Positions 35,125 to 48,300 of a DNA stretch of 64,000 nt are shown here, in pieces; the first letter of the stretch is position 1; every line of letters begins with the position of its first letter. Origin of the DNA: Glandiceps talaboti (Eukaryota; Hemichordata; Enteropneusta; Spengelidae); NCBI RefSeq assembly GCF_964340395.1, contig NC_135556.1, forward strand, positions 26,686,562 to 26,750,561. The letters are read 5' to 3'. A program made the translations under genes and the position numbers. Under the pieces are notes generated by a model, which saw nothing but the letters and a program-made list of their open reading frames with translations, was not told the DNA's origin and did not search any database.

Positions 35125-36078
35125 CTTAGCTTGTCAGCTGTAAAGTCAGGTGACACACCATAACCACAAAGTAGTAGAAACACATACACATACAAAAGCA
35201 GACAATCACATGATGTGTTACATCTCATTTTTTCAGATGACAGTAAAATAAATGAAATACATCAAAATGTGAGTATGGCGATGTCGTCAGGAGTGAAATA
35301 GCCTAGATGATAAATTCTAAATTTGATCGATTTGATCACATGGCATACGGAATTCTCAGTAAGTACTGTACAGATTAGTAGTATTTAGTATTAGTACTGA
35401 GATGTCTCCCCATTCTTCTTACACCACAGCAGCAAGTTTCTATGTTCCACTCCTTTCACGCCTCGTGACAGAGCAGCTTCTTTCCCACACACACATGGTA
35501 CATGTCACCTTATATCCAGTTGCACCTTCCCATGCCCCAAGCAGTATTTCAGTAAAGCACACAGAAGTACTGGCCAATTATATATTCCATGCAGACATGC
35601 AGATGAGAAGCAATGCAGTGAATTTTTTGGCAAAACTTTACAAAAAAAATAAAATATTTAAAGCAAATCAAAATTAAGAAGGAAAGCAGGTGGCAGTTAC
35701 AAATTGTAGATTTTAGTACATACAAGCGTGAAGGATCACCGAGGCAGTACCTACGACAGAGTATTCAAGAGGTTTCTATATAGTACATACATGCAACGTG
35801 CTACAAATTAATATTTACATCTCTAGCTTAATATATTAACACATACAAGAACAGCAAATGTCCATTCACATGTGCATGAAAGACTTGCATAGCAAAATGC
35901 CTTTATGCAGTGAATAATTAATTTCATAACATCTGAATCAAGTGCTATTTATTTATGATTAGGCAAAAAATCTTGCCATTTGCAATTCATTATTTACTTG
36001 TCTCTAAATCAAGGCTAAGCTTGGAGTTGGGAATTCCAAAGTACGACTTTCCCACCTGGTGGGAAAATCAGCCAATAT

Positions 36079-36311
36079 TTAGAATATACCACTGGACTTT
36101 CCACCTGGTGGAATACGACCTCTTGGCTCTTCTTCATAAGCCTTAACGCCAGCTGCTGGTAGCTCTTCAGGTCTCATACGATCTGGTTTGCGAGATCTTG
36201 TATCGGTCTGTTGGTTAATTTGACCACCGGAAACATGTCCGGTGATAGGACTGATGCCGTCCTCGTGTTTTCCTGGTTTCTTACGACTTTCGTGTTGGCC
36301 AGCATTGGGAT
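36079..36311 (-). CDS. JPT: JPT terminal coding exon: C-terminal PPGGKSS motif
   Basis: Acceptor CTACTATAG|ATCCCA; reads DPNAGQHESRKKPG and ends RGRIPPGGKSSGIF then TAA (36079-36081). The family ends 'R.PPGGKSS', so the terminus is well supported. Confidence 0.9.
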
Positions 36312-39300
36312 CTATAGTAGAGAATACATTTATCAAATGGTGAATAAAATCTTGGAATGGTGAAGTTTATACTGTGTTGCTACATTATGCATGCAACACT
36401 TGAATATCAAAATTGTTAGTATGGAACAAAAAACACCTGTAAAAAGGGGGAAAATCGGTGTCATGCAGGTATGTGTATGTGTATAACTGGTGTACTTTGT
36501 AAACTGTGAAAAGTATCAGGTGTTAGAACCCATACTCTGTTTCTGACATTCATGTCACTGTAGTTTACCTACTGTATCTAAACACTTGCTGTGAAAACAC
36601 TGAAGACTTGTGTTGGTAGCTGTCACGATGGGTGATAAAGTAAGAACTTGTCAGCAAATGACAAGTAGGCTCATGACATTTGTTTATGGCATACAAACAT
36701 ACAAATAAACTTACACTACACATTGTCGGTAGTTACTGATTTTTAGAGTGTTTTTTGTACTTGATCTACACAAACTAAACAAACTGCTTGTCAATAACAC
36801 TGTGCCACTGTTTTGGGCATATTGGATCTAACCAGATGATACAACTACTGGGGTACATATGGTACAGTGACATGAATGTCCTAAAAATGGAGTACAGGTT
36901 CTAGGCCATCACATTCAATGTTATTTCTTTCTTCAGCTCCAGTATAGGCACTGTAGCACTAACCAACAGTTGTCACATTAATTTTAACAAGTGTCATTCT
37001 AAAAATAAACACTAGAATTCAGCTGTCACCTGTCCACCAATCTGACCATGAAACAGAAGGTTCTGCTTTTCACTAGAGGTGCAACCAAACAGGTGAGAGA
37101 TCACATCACCATGTGACTGTTCAGTTCATACACATAAGATTACACTGGAGTTGAAGAAAGCAACAAACACAAAGACAAGTTGAATACAAGATCTGCATGC
37201 TGTAAGATTTGTGGCTGGGGGGAAAAAATTGCAAGTTTAAACATTTGTTTAGCAAATCGTTAATACCAATAACTAGATTCAGATTTGATATATTTAAGCA
37301 TCACTTTATCCTAGCAACACTTTAAAGAAACATTTTGATGTTAAGTCCAAACACATGCCATGGTTAAATCCACCAACACACAATGGTACCAACAGTTATA
37401 CAGTGGTATGTGACTGTGTTTGAAGTATAGCAAATGCTATCTGATATTTATGATCAGATGAAAAGGCTGAATTCTACAATATTGACAACACTGTTAATCT
37501 AAGTCTGTCGCTATGCACTGGCTGGATACTGTGGTGTATCATTAACATATCTGTTGTTGTGGCGTACACAAACTGTTGTGTACGCTGACATTTCCTAGGC
37601 ATGGGTTACTGAGCTGACTGAGCACCAGTCTTCATGATTTGTGAGATGACCTCTGACCAAAATAGAATCTGTAACTCTGTTGTTGTGTAACTCCTGGTGC
37701 GTGAAATGACATGCTCACAGTATATATGAAACAGATGACCCTCTCCCTGTTTGCCTTTGTATCCACCTGTGTTGTTGCCATAAATTTCAACGACAGTTGC
37801 ACACAATTTACATGATGAATAGCATTGGAAATCAAATTATATTGTTTCCTTAATTTATAGGTATAAATATAATATTCTTGGGAGAACCTATCCCAAAATG
37901 CCTGCCATAAGATACACCAAAATCTAACTTTTCAAATCAGTAAATAGATGTCTATCAATAAATATTATCTATCATTTTAACTAAACTGATTGAAATGAAC
38001 ACCTCTATATGACATTTGCAATGATAACATAACAGCTGATATCTCAAATTCAGACATTACCTAATTAAATGCTTAAAATGTATAATATTACACCACGCTC
38101 TACATGCATCATTCATTCTAAATTTAAATTATGCATATGATATGAAATTTTACAGAATGCTCATGACTGTGTCACGCACACTGTTGAAAACATGAACTGG
38201 AGCATTTGAATATTCAATACTTTTTATTTCCAAGCTAACACTGAAATGTATTTATCAAAGGCATGAGATGGAAATTATCTATAAAGTATAATGCAACAAT
38301 TATTCTATGTCTCAAAATGATTTTTATGCAGAGCTTAAGATCAGCTCATAGATATGCAAGTATGTTCTTCATTAGCATACCAACTTGTCACATGACACAG
38401 CTCAAAACACACCTGTAGAGCTAATGAAGTTCTGATTCAACTTCTATCAGTAAACAGAAGTACAGATTATGAAAGTTTTCCAATGCTAATTAAAATCAAA
38501 CAAAAAAACTCTAGACTATGATGATTATTATTATTCACATCAAGCAAGCAGGAATGGAAGAAGGTAAATGAAGATTACTTTAACTGAAGTCTGATGATGG
38601 CATGTCGTTTGACATGAAAACACACAAAGAAGGGAACAAAACAAAACCAACCCCCCAAAAAGAAAGAAGCAAGAACGTCTAGTGGTTATCTAAAACTGGG
38701 TGGTTTTGTTATTAAAACTACAACTCCAAGTTCACAAGGAGCAACTGTAAAGAGTTTATTATCACCTTCTCCAGGTCGACCAAACACAGCTGAAAAACTG
38801 TTACTTTCATGGTAATGATACTGACGTCTGGTTGGTTTACTATCAGATGGAGTTGGGGTACTGTCATCTCCACCCATATACAAAGTGGAAACATTACGTC
38901 GATTAGTACCATGTTTAGCGTCTTGTGGTGTACTCGGAGTCTCCCCGAATAGGTTATTCTTGGTGTCAACTATGCCTACAGTATGTGTACAAATAATATC
39001 ATATTACACAAATAATAAACAGGAAAGATTTTGACTTTCTCTCGCTAAATATTAACAACTGAATGTCATGCAGACAGAAGTATCTGGTGAGTTCTTGACT
39101 TCATGATGTTTCATTGCTACAAAGTTCTTGTCATTGACATTGGGCGGCTTCATGATATGTTTCATTTCTACAAACTAATGAGATATGGTGTATGTTCACT
39201 ACTAATGTTACACAGTCTACACTCTACAGTGTTAATTCATTGAACTGAATTTCAACAAAATCTGACTTGATCTTTTAAAGCCAAATCTGACTTGATGTTT

Positions 39301-42300
39301 TAAAGAACAAATCTTGACTGCAAAAGATGACATGCAAATAATGATTGGTTAATCAATGATCAAGTTGGTTAGAATGTCGAGTGATGTGGTGACAACTTGG
39401 AAGGAAATGTATACTATTCATGCACCCTCCATGAAAACTTTAAAGACACCGTATAGTATACTTGAGGTGTTAGTGAGCCATACATACGTTGTTGGAAATG
39501 TCTCTTGCCACTGCCAGGCCTTGTTTCAACAATCAGGGGTCCAAAAACCATGTCAGGTTTCTCTCCTATATGTTATGAAATGAACATGTATCTTGATACA
39601 TGTATGTTAAGAAATAAAAGAGATTTCTAATTCTAATCGACTAAGACATAGATTTTACAAAGTGTTTTGATGCATTATTTAGGAGCTGGGTGTTAGAAGA
39701 TGAGTGGAAAAAGTGAGAAAAGAAGAAGAAGAAGCAGATGGCTAGAATTACAGGCAACTTACACGACTCAATTATAGTACTATACCCACAACTACCGCAA
39801 AAAATCCATGTGCACTGAACACAGATCATGGGGCAAGAAAAGCTTTGCAAACCAGTGTTGCTGTGGCAAACAAAACAAAACTCATATTTTGAAATATTGT
39901 CACAGAAAACAAAATAAGAGCAATAAATTTGACATGTAGAAAACTGAAATGGCTGTGCAATATGCTTTGATTGATTGAAGAAAAACAGCAATACACCAAG
40001 AGTTCTACCTTGTATCAGCATTTATCTACGGTAGGATACACCCTTTGTGTGTAATGCTTTATAAGTGAGGCATTATCCATATATAGTGAGTGGGTCTGTA
40101 CAAACTAGAAACATGTACATACCACATGAATTGCATAAAACTGTATATCAATCTTTCATATGCTCCTTAGCTGTTCATTTTAGATTCTCTGATTTTATCA
40201 CTACATACATAGAGGTATGATTGACTCTACTGTGCATGTATGGTAGTTATGTTATGTAAATTTATCATGGTGCACAAATACACGATAGAACATGGAAGTA
40301 ATCAACCATCTCATTCCTTGGTAACTACAACATACAGCCTTTCATTAATCAATTCACTGCTCACTCCTATTGTATGTAACTACAAGCAACATTTATCAAA
40401 TATAGCCCAAGTATAGAGGATATTTACTTGGTATCTCTTTTCTCTATTTGGCAATTACTTATAAGGGTGTATCCTTCCATAATGACTTATCCAGACTATT
40501 CATGTGCAACTTCTTTCGTAATATGGAAGGGAACTATTTTTTAGCATCTCATTAATTTTTTTCAATATAGAAATTGTAAGATGTTTTTAGCAGAAAAAAT
40601 CATAAAGACATGACATATGTATATGTAGGTCAATAATCAGGTGCTGATGTCATGCAGACAACCTTTTTGTGCATGTCCTATTGACTGGGATTACAGAAAC
40701 ATTGCAGCTAGCCGTGTTAAAGTTGGTGTTTTCATGCATGGTATTGTGGTCTGTTTTCATCCAAGTTGGATAGATCAAACACATGTTGCGCACTGGTCCA
40801 GCCCTTCTAAAACGGGGACTGTAATGTGGAGAAAATGTATTGTTGGTACTGATACAACAACCAATAGAAACAGGAGCATGGACAAGAGGATACAAATGAA
40901 GTCAGAGAAAAGATCACAGGCCAATAATGATCTAGCCATTTTTGGCTTTTTGTTTATACTCAGTCATAGCTGAGTTCAATGTTGTTGTGTCAACACCAGT
41001 TACATTAATTAACAGTAGAGAATATAGAACAGAAATACTCAGTGTTGTAAGTTCATACCAGGATAGTCATGGTTCAAGTGTGGTAGTTTCATAGACTTGA
41101 TGAAAAGGACTACACTGTTTAAATTAATGTCACAGACAACATCGGAATGAAAACTGAATGCCTTTTCAGCATTTTTAGTTCTTACTTAGTTTTGGACATG
41201 GCAGTGAAAGAGAAACACCTCAGTGGATCATGGCAATACATTTGAAAATTAATCTTGACCTCCATTCAAATGGAGATACTGGTAAAATTATGATAGTTTT
41301 ATAACTGTAATACAAAGAGGAAAGGATTTACAGTTGATGTACCACAATTGATTTGTTCAAGACAAAAGCTGTACAGTATAACTACAAAGAAAACAAACGT
41401 GTATGAGGATCAAAAATAATCAAGTGAATTCAGAAAGAGTAAGCAAGGGTCACTCATCACACATCAAATTACAAGTACACCTTAACATTTGCATCTAGCA
41501 ATATCTATGATAAGACTGCATGTTCCTCCCATAATAAAACTTTATTACAAACTGCCACCTTCAAATGTGACCAAGCAATCTACTTCTAATTGCAAAACAT
41601 GCACCAGAATATTTCAATGGCAAGTTCATTTTGATATGTAAAATTGACAGTTTCCACAGAGAGGCATCTGAATTGGTGATGGCAGGTTGGATCAAACCCC
41701 CTATTTCTATACACATATTTCTCTGACTTTGAATTTGTGATTTTAACAGGCCGGATGTACTTGGTAGTAGCTGTTGTATATTCCTTTTTAGACGATGTGG
41801 ACTTTAAAAATTTGGAAATTGAAAGTATTCACGGGCCATTTTAACACGCCTATTCTTCAACCATAAGGTACTGTACCTTGTCGCAACATTTGTTTGTTCG
41901 TTGTTTTTATGAAAACAGGCCAACAGCATGGAGTTTGTAGAATTATTGGAAAAATCTTCATGCTGATACAAGCTGAGAAGCACAAACGGTAATGGACACC
42001 TAACAAACTTGGATTACGGACAATAATATTCAGTGTACTACAGGGTCTACATGCTATTACTGTGCAGTAATTTTTTTTTTAGCAATTAACACTGCAAATA
42101 TGAGACAAGTTGTTGTGAATACTCAAATCAACCATGCACACGGAAAAAGACAAATATGAAAGTACAAACTGTCACAAGTCTAAACTTGATAATGATAATT
42201 GACACTGAATTTGAAACTGATGTTCCTTTTTTTTCATCTAAAGTGATGTTATTAAATTACATGTGCATTTATGATTTTAAACAGATTGGAACAAGAAGAA

Positions 42301-45272
42301 TGATAGTAACGTCAGGTATTTCACCTCTTGCTGTATCATTCTTTCTCGGAGTATCAGTAGATGACCGTGGAGTCTGACTTCGAGGGGTTGGAGCCTTGAC
42401 TCGTGGAGTTCTAGGAGTTGAAGCCTTTTCTCGTGGTGATTTAGGTTCTGACGATGATTTTTTAGGACTTGGTGCTTTCCCCCTTGGACTTTTAGGTGGA
42501 CTTTTGGTGGTGGGAGATTTTACTATGGGACTTTTCTGAGTTGGACTTTTTGGACTTTTTGGTGATTTAGGTGGTGTCTTAGCTGGACTTTCTTTAGGGC
42601 TCTCATCGGCTGTCCCATTTACTGCAGGGACATTATTTTCAGCCGGAGCTGGATTTGATGGTTCTGGATTTTCTGTTTTGGTGGTTTCTGATTGGGCATT
42701 TGCTGGATCATCAGCAGGTGCTGGATCTGACGGTTCAGCATTTTCTGTATTTGGGGTTTCTGATTGGGCATTTGAAGGCTCCTCACTCTCGGGAGCTGGA
42801 TTTGATGAATCTGCATTTTCTGTATTGGGGGTTTCTGATGGGGCATTTGCAGGATCCACACTCTCAGGAGCTGCCTCATCTGCTGCAAAGAATTTAGCCA
42901 TCGAAAACATTGAAAAAAAAAGAAGTATAAATTCATACTGAAACAAACCATGCCATGAAAAACTATTTTCATTACTGAACAGCACACACTAGTTTATGTT
43001 GATCTAACAATACACTACAGAGCATGAAAGAATGTACAAGATCACCCATGCTTATAAATGTAATGGAACACATCCTGTGGTGTATGTCATGTAAACTTGT
43101 ATTCTATGTCAGAATTATGTATTGTGTTTTTGCTTGTGTAGATGATACAATAAGATGTGTGGCATTATACAAACAAACTTTACAATATGATCCAGTTGTT
43201 GCAGCATGCATCCAGTATGTAGACGCTAACTGAAAGCCAGGTGTACCTGTATGTTTATAGTGGAAAGCTTTGTTAGTAGATGTATGTAGATATATGAAGA
43301 CGTCAGCTGTACCTATATGTCTGTTTCATTTGTTTTATTGTGTGTGTATCATATGGAATGGACCACCACCTGTGATCTGATATATGAAAGCAAAGCCTCA
43401 GATGTTAGTACAGCTGTTGTGTGATGCAGGCTCAGAGGCAAGAAGTGGTTCAGTACAGTCTTCAGACACACTATATGCAGCTCTTTATCTCTTCTAGTGG
43501 CAGCTGAATTTTTGCTCAAGATGCTGTGACTGGCATCAACATTAGTATAGTACTAGTAGTAAGATTTAGAATAATATGTATATAGTATACATACAATTAT
43601 TAAATCACTGCTTTCTGGTCAAAACTTAGAATAAATAGGTAATTATACATACAATTGTAAAATTACTCTTTTCTACTTATATGTACATACATGTACATAC
43701 AATTGTAAAAACACCGTTTTCCAGTTGGAACTTATATGTACATACATGTACATATAATTGTAAAAACACCGTTTTCCAGTCAGAACTTGGAATAAATATG
43801 TACCGTACATACATCATACAATTATCGGATCATTGCCTTACTTCACATTATTCAAATCCTGTCAAAAATTAAAAGGTTAACAGAGAAATGCCAGACATAC
43901 AGAGAATAAATTCTGCACTCCAAATAAATTCAAGTCTTGTTTCATACTTCAAAGGAAGCTTTCATTAGTTTCAATATATATATATTACATTTAATTTTTA
44001 GGCTTGATTCAAAGCCCTGTATTTCTGTCTATTCATTGTTTTTTAACAACAGAGGACTAATTGATAAACTGCTATCATGTTACATTTACATGACTGTTAC
44101 TGGGTGTGTTGAAAAAGTTGTTTGTTTGTGAAAAGAAAAAAGATGGTTCAAGTATTCATACATACATACATACATACATACATACATACATACATACATA
44201 CATACATACATACATACATACATACATACATACATACATACATACATACATACATACACACATACATACATACATACATACATACATAAATATATACATA
44301 CATACATACATAATACTAGATATTGGTATATACATATACTCAACTTGTAACTATGTAACTATATAACAAGTTCAGTGAAAGACAATTAGAATTATATACA
44401 ATGACCTACCACAGCATGTACACATGTCTTACCTTGTGTCATTGCTGGAGTGGAATTTGGTTGGCCACCATCATCACCACCATAATCTCCAAGCTGAAAG
44501 CTGGATGCACCACCTGGTGGGGCAAGAACCCTGGAAAGGACAAAAACAATATAATGGTGATAAGATGTTCTTTACATTGTATGATATAAACAGAAAAGCT
44601 AAAACACCAGAGGTTTTAATCAAAGTACTTACTGAGGGCTTAAAGTATGTGTAATTTCAACAATTTACTCACATCCCCCATTACAATACACAGCACTGTG
44701 ATTTCACTTAATTTCATGGGATGATGTAAATTTTACTACATTCCCTTCCTCTGTAATAATGGGTTTCTAAAGCCTTAACAAAAAACTAACTTTATGCAGG
44801 TTGCAACCTATGTTATGGAGTAAATGTATCCTGTGTTGAAGTAAACATTTACACTGTAGTGAAAGTACTGCCCTCTGGAGCCCTCTGTTGTGAACTTTAC
44901 AAATCAAGAAAGAGTGATCATTTCCAAAGAAATTAAAATCATCAACACTGGTGAGCGAGTTATGGACTGAAAGGAAACCATAATGAAGAAGGTACATTTA
45001 TTTTCTTTGTACACTAGTTTAAAACAAAATAGTGTCAATCACATCCTGGCAGTCTGAGAGTATGGACAACAAGCATGGGATCATGGTCTGAGATGGAACA
45101 CCTAACACTTGTTGGAGAATTTGGGACTTGTACTTGCCAGTGGCTTGTATCAAACAAACTTTCCCAATTCATCTGAGATATTCCGTCTCAGCCCACTGGG
45201 ATTCTACATATCCCTAGTCTGCAAGTGTGTGAACATGCATTGGGTTTGTCTGTGAGTTTATCAGTGTATATG

Positions 45273-45322
<50 letters not shown>

Positions 45323-48300
45323 AAAGAGGATTACAAACAATTCATAAAAATGTCAGAAATGTTTGCCTAAAATTCTATTTTATGGGTTAAAACTTTCTAA
45401 GAAACATATCTTTCTATGTTGACTTGTTCAATACACAACCGTGTAAACCCGTAGAACAATACACAACCATGTAAACCCATAGAACAATACACAACCATGC
45501 AAACCAATGAAACAATACACAACCATGTAAACCCCTGAAACAATACACAACCATGCAAACCCCTGAAACAATACACAACCATTGAAACCCCTGAAACAAT
45601 ACACAGCCATGCAAACCCCCTCAAACAGTACACAACCATACAACCCCCCTCAAACAATACACCATGCAAACCCTGTCAGGTACTCTCTTGGTTTTGAGGG
45701 TGGCATGTTCTTATGTGGATTATATCTGTCATTATGATGACATAATTCCTCTTACCCATTTATGATTACATGTACTTGTAAATACCTATGAGACTATTGC
45801 ATACAGTACATGTCTGTTTTCTAAATGGAATGTATAACAGTAGCTACTATTCACTGTGATAATGATTGGTGACGTGATGGCAGCTGGAATTCCCAAAGGA
45901 TATTATAATTTTGAATAAGACAATCTTTATCAGAAATCTCAAATATATTGCTCAAACCACAGTTCAATTACTGACAGCAAACACTGCCGCGCGCCACACC
46001 CTCCACTTTTAAACAAAGTCTGACCTTTTCAACCCCTCTACCATACACATTAAATATATCTCACGGTGAATGTATCGCAGTTTTCATAAGAAAATGACTC
46101 TACCCTTTTCAATTTCAAATTGCATCTCTTCGTGGTTACCTTTAGTTAATTTGGCCAAAGCCTACAATCTAGCTTAATGTATAAATTAGCAACAGTTCAG
46201 TAAGCAAAAGGTGTTTAACATTCAGATCGTGATGGCTATGCCGAGACATATTGTGCGTCTTTCATGACCCTACACACGGCTTGGTTTATCACAATTACTC
46301 AGCAGTACAATTCATGCAATTCTGACCTGTACAGGTAAAAGGCGGGTCAGTCCTCTTCTTTCATTTCAACTTTAAGGACACACAAGACAATCGGGATGCA
46401 ATTCTAAATGCAAGACAGTCACAACGCTAGGTGAATGGGCTCCTTGCCAGCAGCCTCATATTATTTTGTCTGGACAAAGGCTGGTGACTGCTTTGCAATA
46501 GGGCTATTGAGGACCTATCTTGGGGCCTTTTTTGGGCTAAAATGCAAGTACAAAAGGATGAGTCACTTCAGATTTGTATACATCTCATTACTAAGGTGAA
46601 GTGTCTAAATTTTATAATATTTTAATAGGAATGAAACAATACATGTCCTCTTATGGAATCATATGTACAAGTACTAATACTATATGTTTACTGAGACAGA
46701 ATATAATAATGATTGGACTAAACATTCTTCAACACAGTTCCACAAAACTACCAGTAACATGATTGAATTGATTCTGTAGGGTATGGAAAACAAATTTATA
46801 CAAGGGCACTATTAAAACCACATGTTCAAAAGACAAACATATATACTACAATTAGATTCTTTACAGCCCTCTTGACACTGAAAACCTTTAGTTGCTGAGT
46901 TGGTTGTTTGAGTTACCATTCAATAGTAGGTAGTAAGTATTGTCTAATTTCCAGTCAATGACACCAAGTGACCTTCTGACAGAGTGCCTGCATATATACA
47001 CTGGAAGACCGATAATTTCAATTTTTGAATTTGAATGTGGAATTCTGTCATTCTAAAAATTGAGAAATCATAACCATAGTTCAAAATACTGTCTAGCATA
47101 TTAACAGCAATTCTTATGATAAAAATAACACTAATTTGCAGCCTACATACCATTAATATTACATGCACTTCAGTTTACAAACAAAGACAGAGGGCATAGT
47201 TAAGTCTACGTGTACATGCATGTACATGGTAGCCAAGTACTATTTGTATCACAAATTTTCAAATTTATATTTTACTAGATCAACTTTGTACAGCATCTTG
47301 TCACATCATCTGTTATAATTGTTGACTATCACTCTGCAAATGTTTGATTTACAAGTACAAACATTAAAAATTTTATCAAAAATTTCTAACTGAAACGGAA
47401 TAGTAACTATAAAAGGCATGGCTACATTTCACTGTGCAAGGTTTGTACTTTACATATCCTGTATGTGTTGACAACAGCCCAGGAAAAGTTAGAGGTTGCA
47501 TTATAATATCTATTTATAAATACACTAGTACACCTAATAATGTTACAGCTCTGACAATAAAAAGATATGAAATTTGAAACATTGGCAATTAGTAGTAATA
47601 TGTCTGTAGCACCTTCACATATGAAATTTGATTCTTGTGCTTTTTTCCCTCTATTTTCTGTAACAATGTTAGACTATTAACATGTATATCCCAGGCCTAG
47701 TAATTTTTGTTTCAAGCCAAAATTTGCTTTTTTTCACCGGTTTATTATGTTACTAATTGTTAGTAATTTCTGAAATGAGTGACTAATCCATGCAAACACT
47801 GGTTATGTGTTGTAGCATGTTAAGAATCCTTGTATGCTCTACTTACATTTACACATAGTGCAGATTATCTTTCTCAACTGTTGATAACGATGGCAATGTT
47901 CACATTTCCAACTCAGTATTGCTTTGATAACATTATCAACCCATTGTTCTGCCTAACTTTTAGTCTGACAGTGATATGCATGATAGTTCACATCTAAAAT
48001 GGTCATGAAAAATAGCTGAGACTTCAGGAAATAAGTCCTTGAGTTGAGGGGGCTTGTCTTGGACTATCTTCTGTGTGATTTAATATAACCCCAAGCAAGG
48101 TTTGTCAATGGCTAAATGGTGTTTATCTCCTTTTGAATTACTTCCTTCCACAGAATGGGAATATAAACTACATAAGCACAAGAATTACTATAGTCTGATC
48201 TAATTGGTGAAAGTGAGGAAGCCATTTTTACTTTCAATAGCAGGCTGCCTTTTTACACATACACCACTGGGGAAGTGCAACAGTCATTTCCAACTCTGGC

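Larger units (their letters stand above)
32261..36078. other. Intergenic region and probable JPT 3' UTR
   Basis: No supported coding sequence. The part nearest 36078 should be the 3' UTR of the minus-strand JPT gene. A reverse-strand AATAAA (TTTATT at about 35948) could end a short UTR, and another near 34068 a long one. A perfect direct repeat TGACCT-A-TGACCT (nuclear-receptor DR1 type) is at 35112-35124. Confidence 0.6.
42883..44432 (-). other. JPT intron 2
   Basis: 1.55 kb. It holds a degenerate ~60-bp tandem repeat (about 43571-43830) and a (CATA)n tract (44157-44312). Confidence 0.7.

Noticed and set aside
40641-40973. 110-codon plus-strand frame in JPT intron 3
   Set aside because: No family likeness, no splice or promoter context, and an overlapping minus-strand frame of similar quality.
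45397-45669. Three overlapping minus-strand frames rich in Cys, Val and Gly
   Set aside because: They are the three frames of one 28-bp minisatellite.
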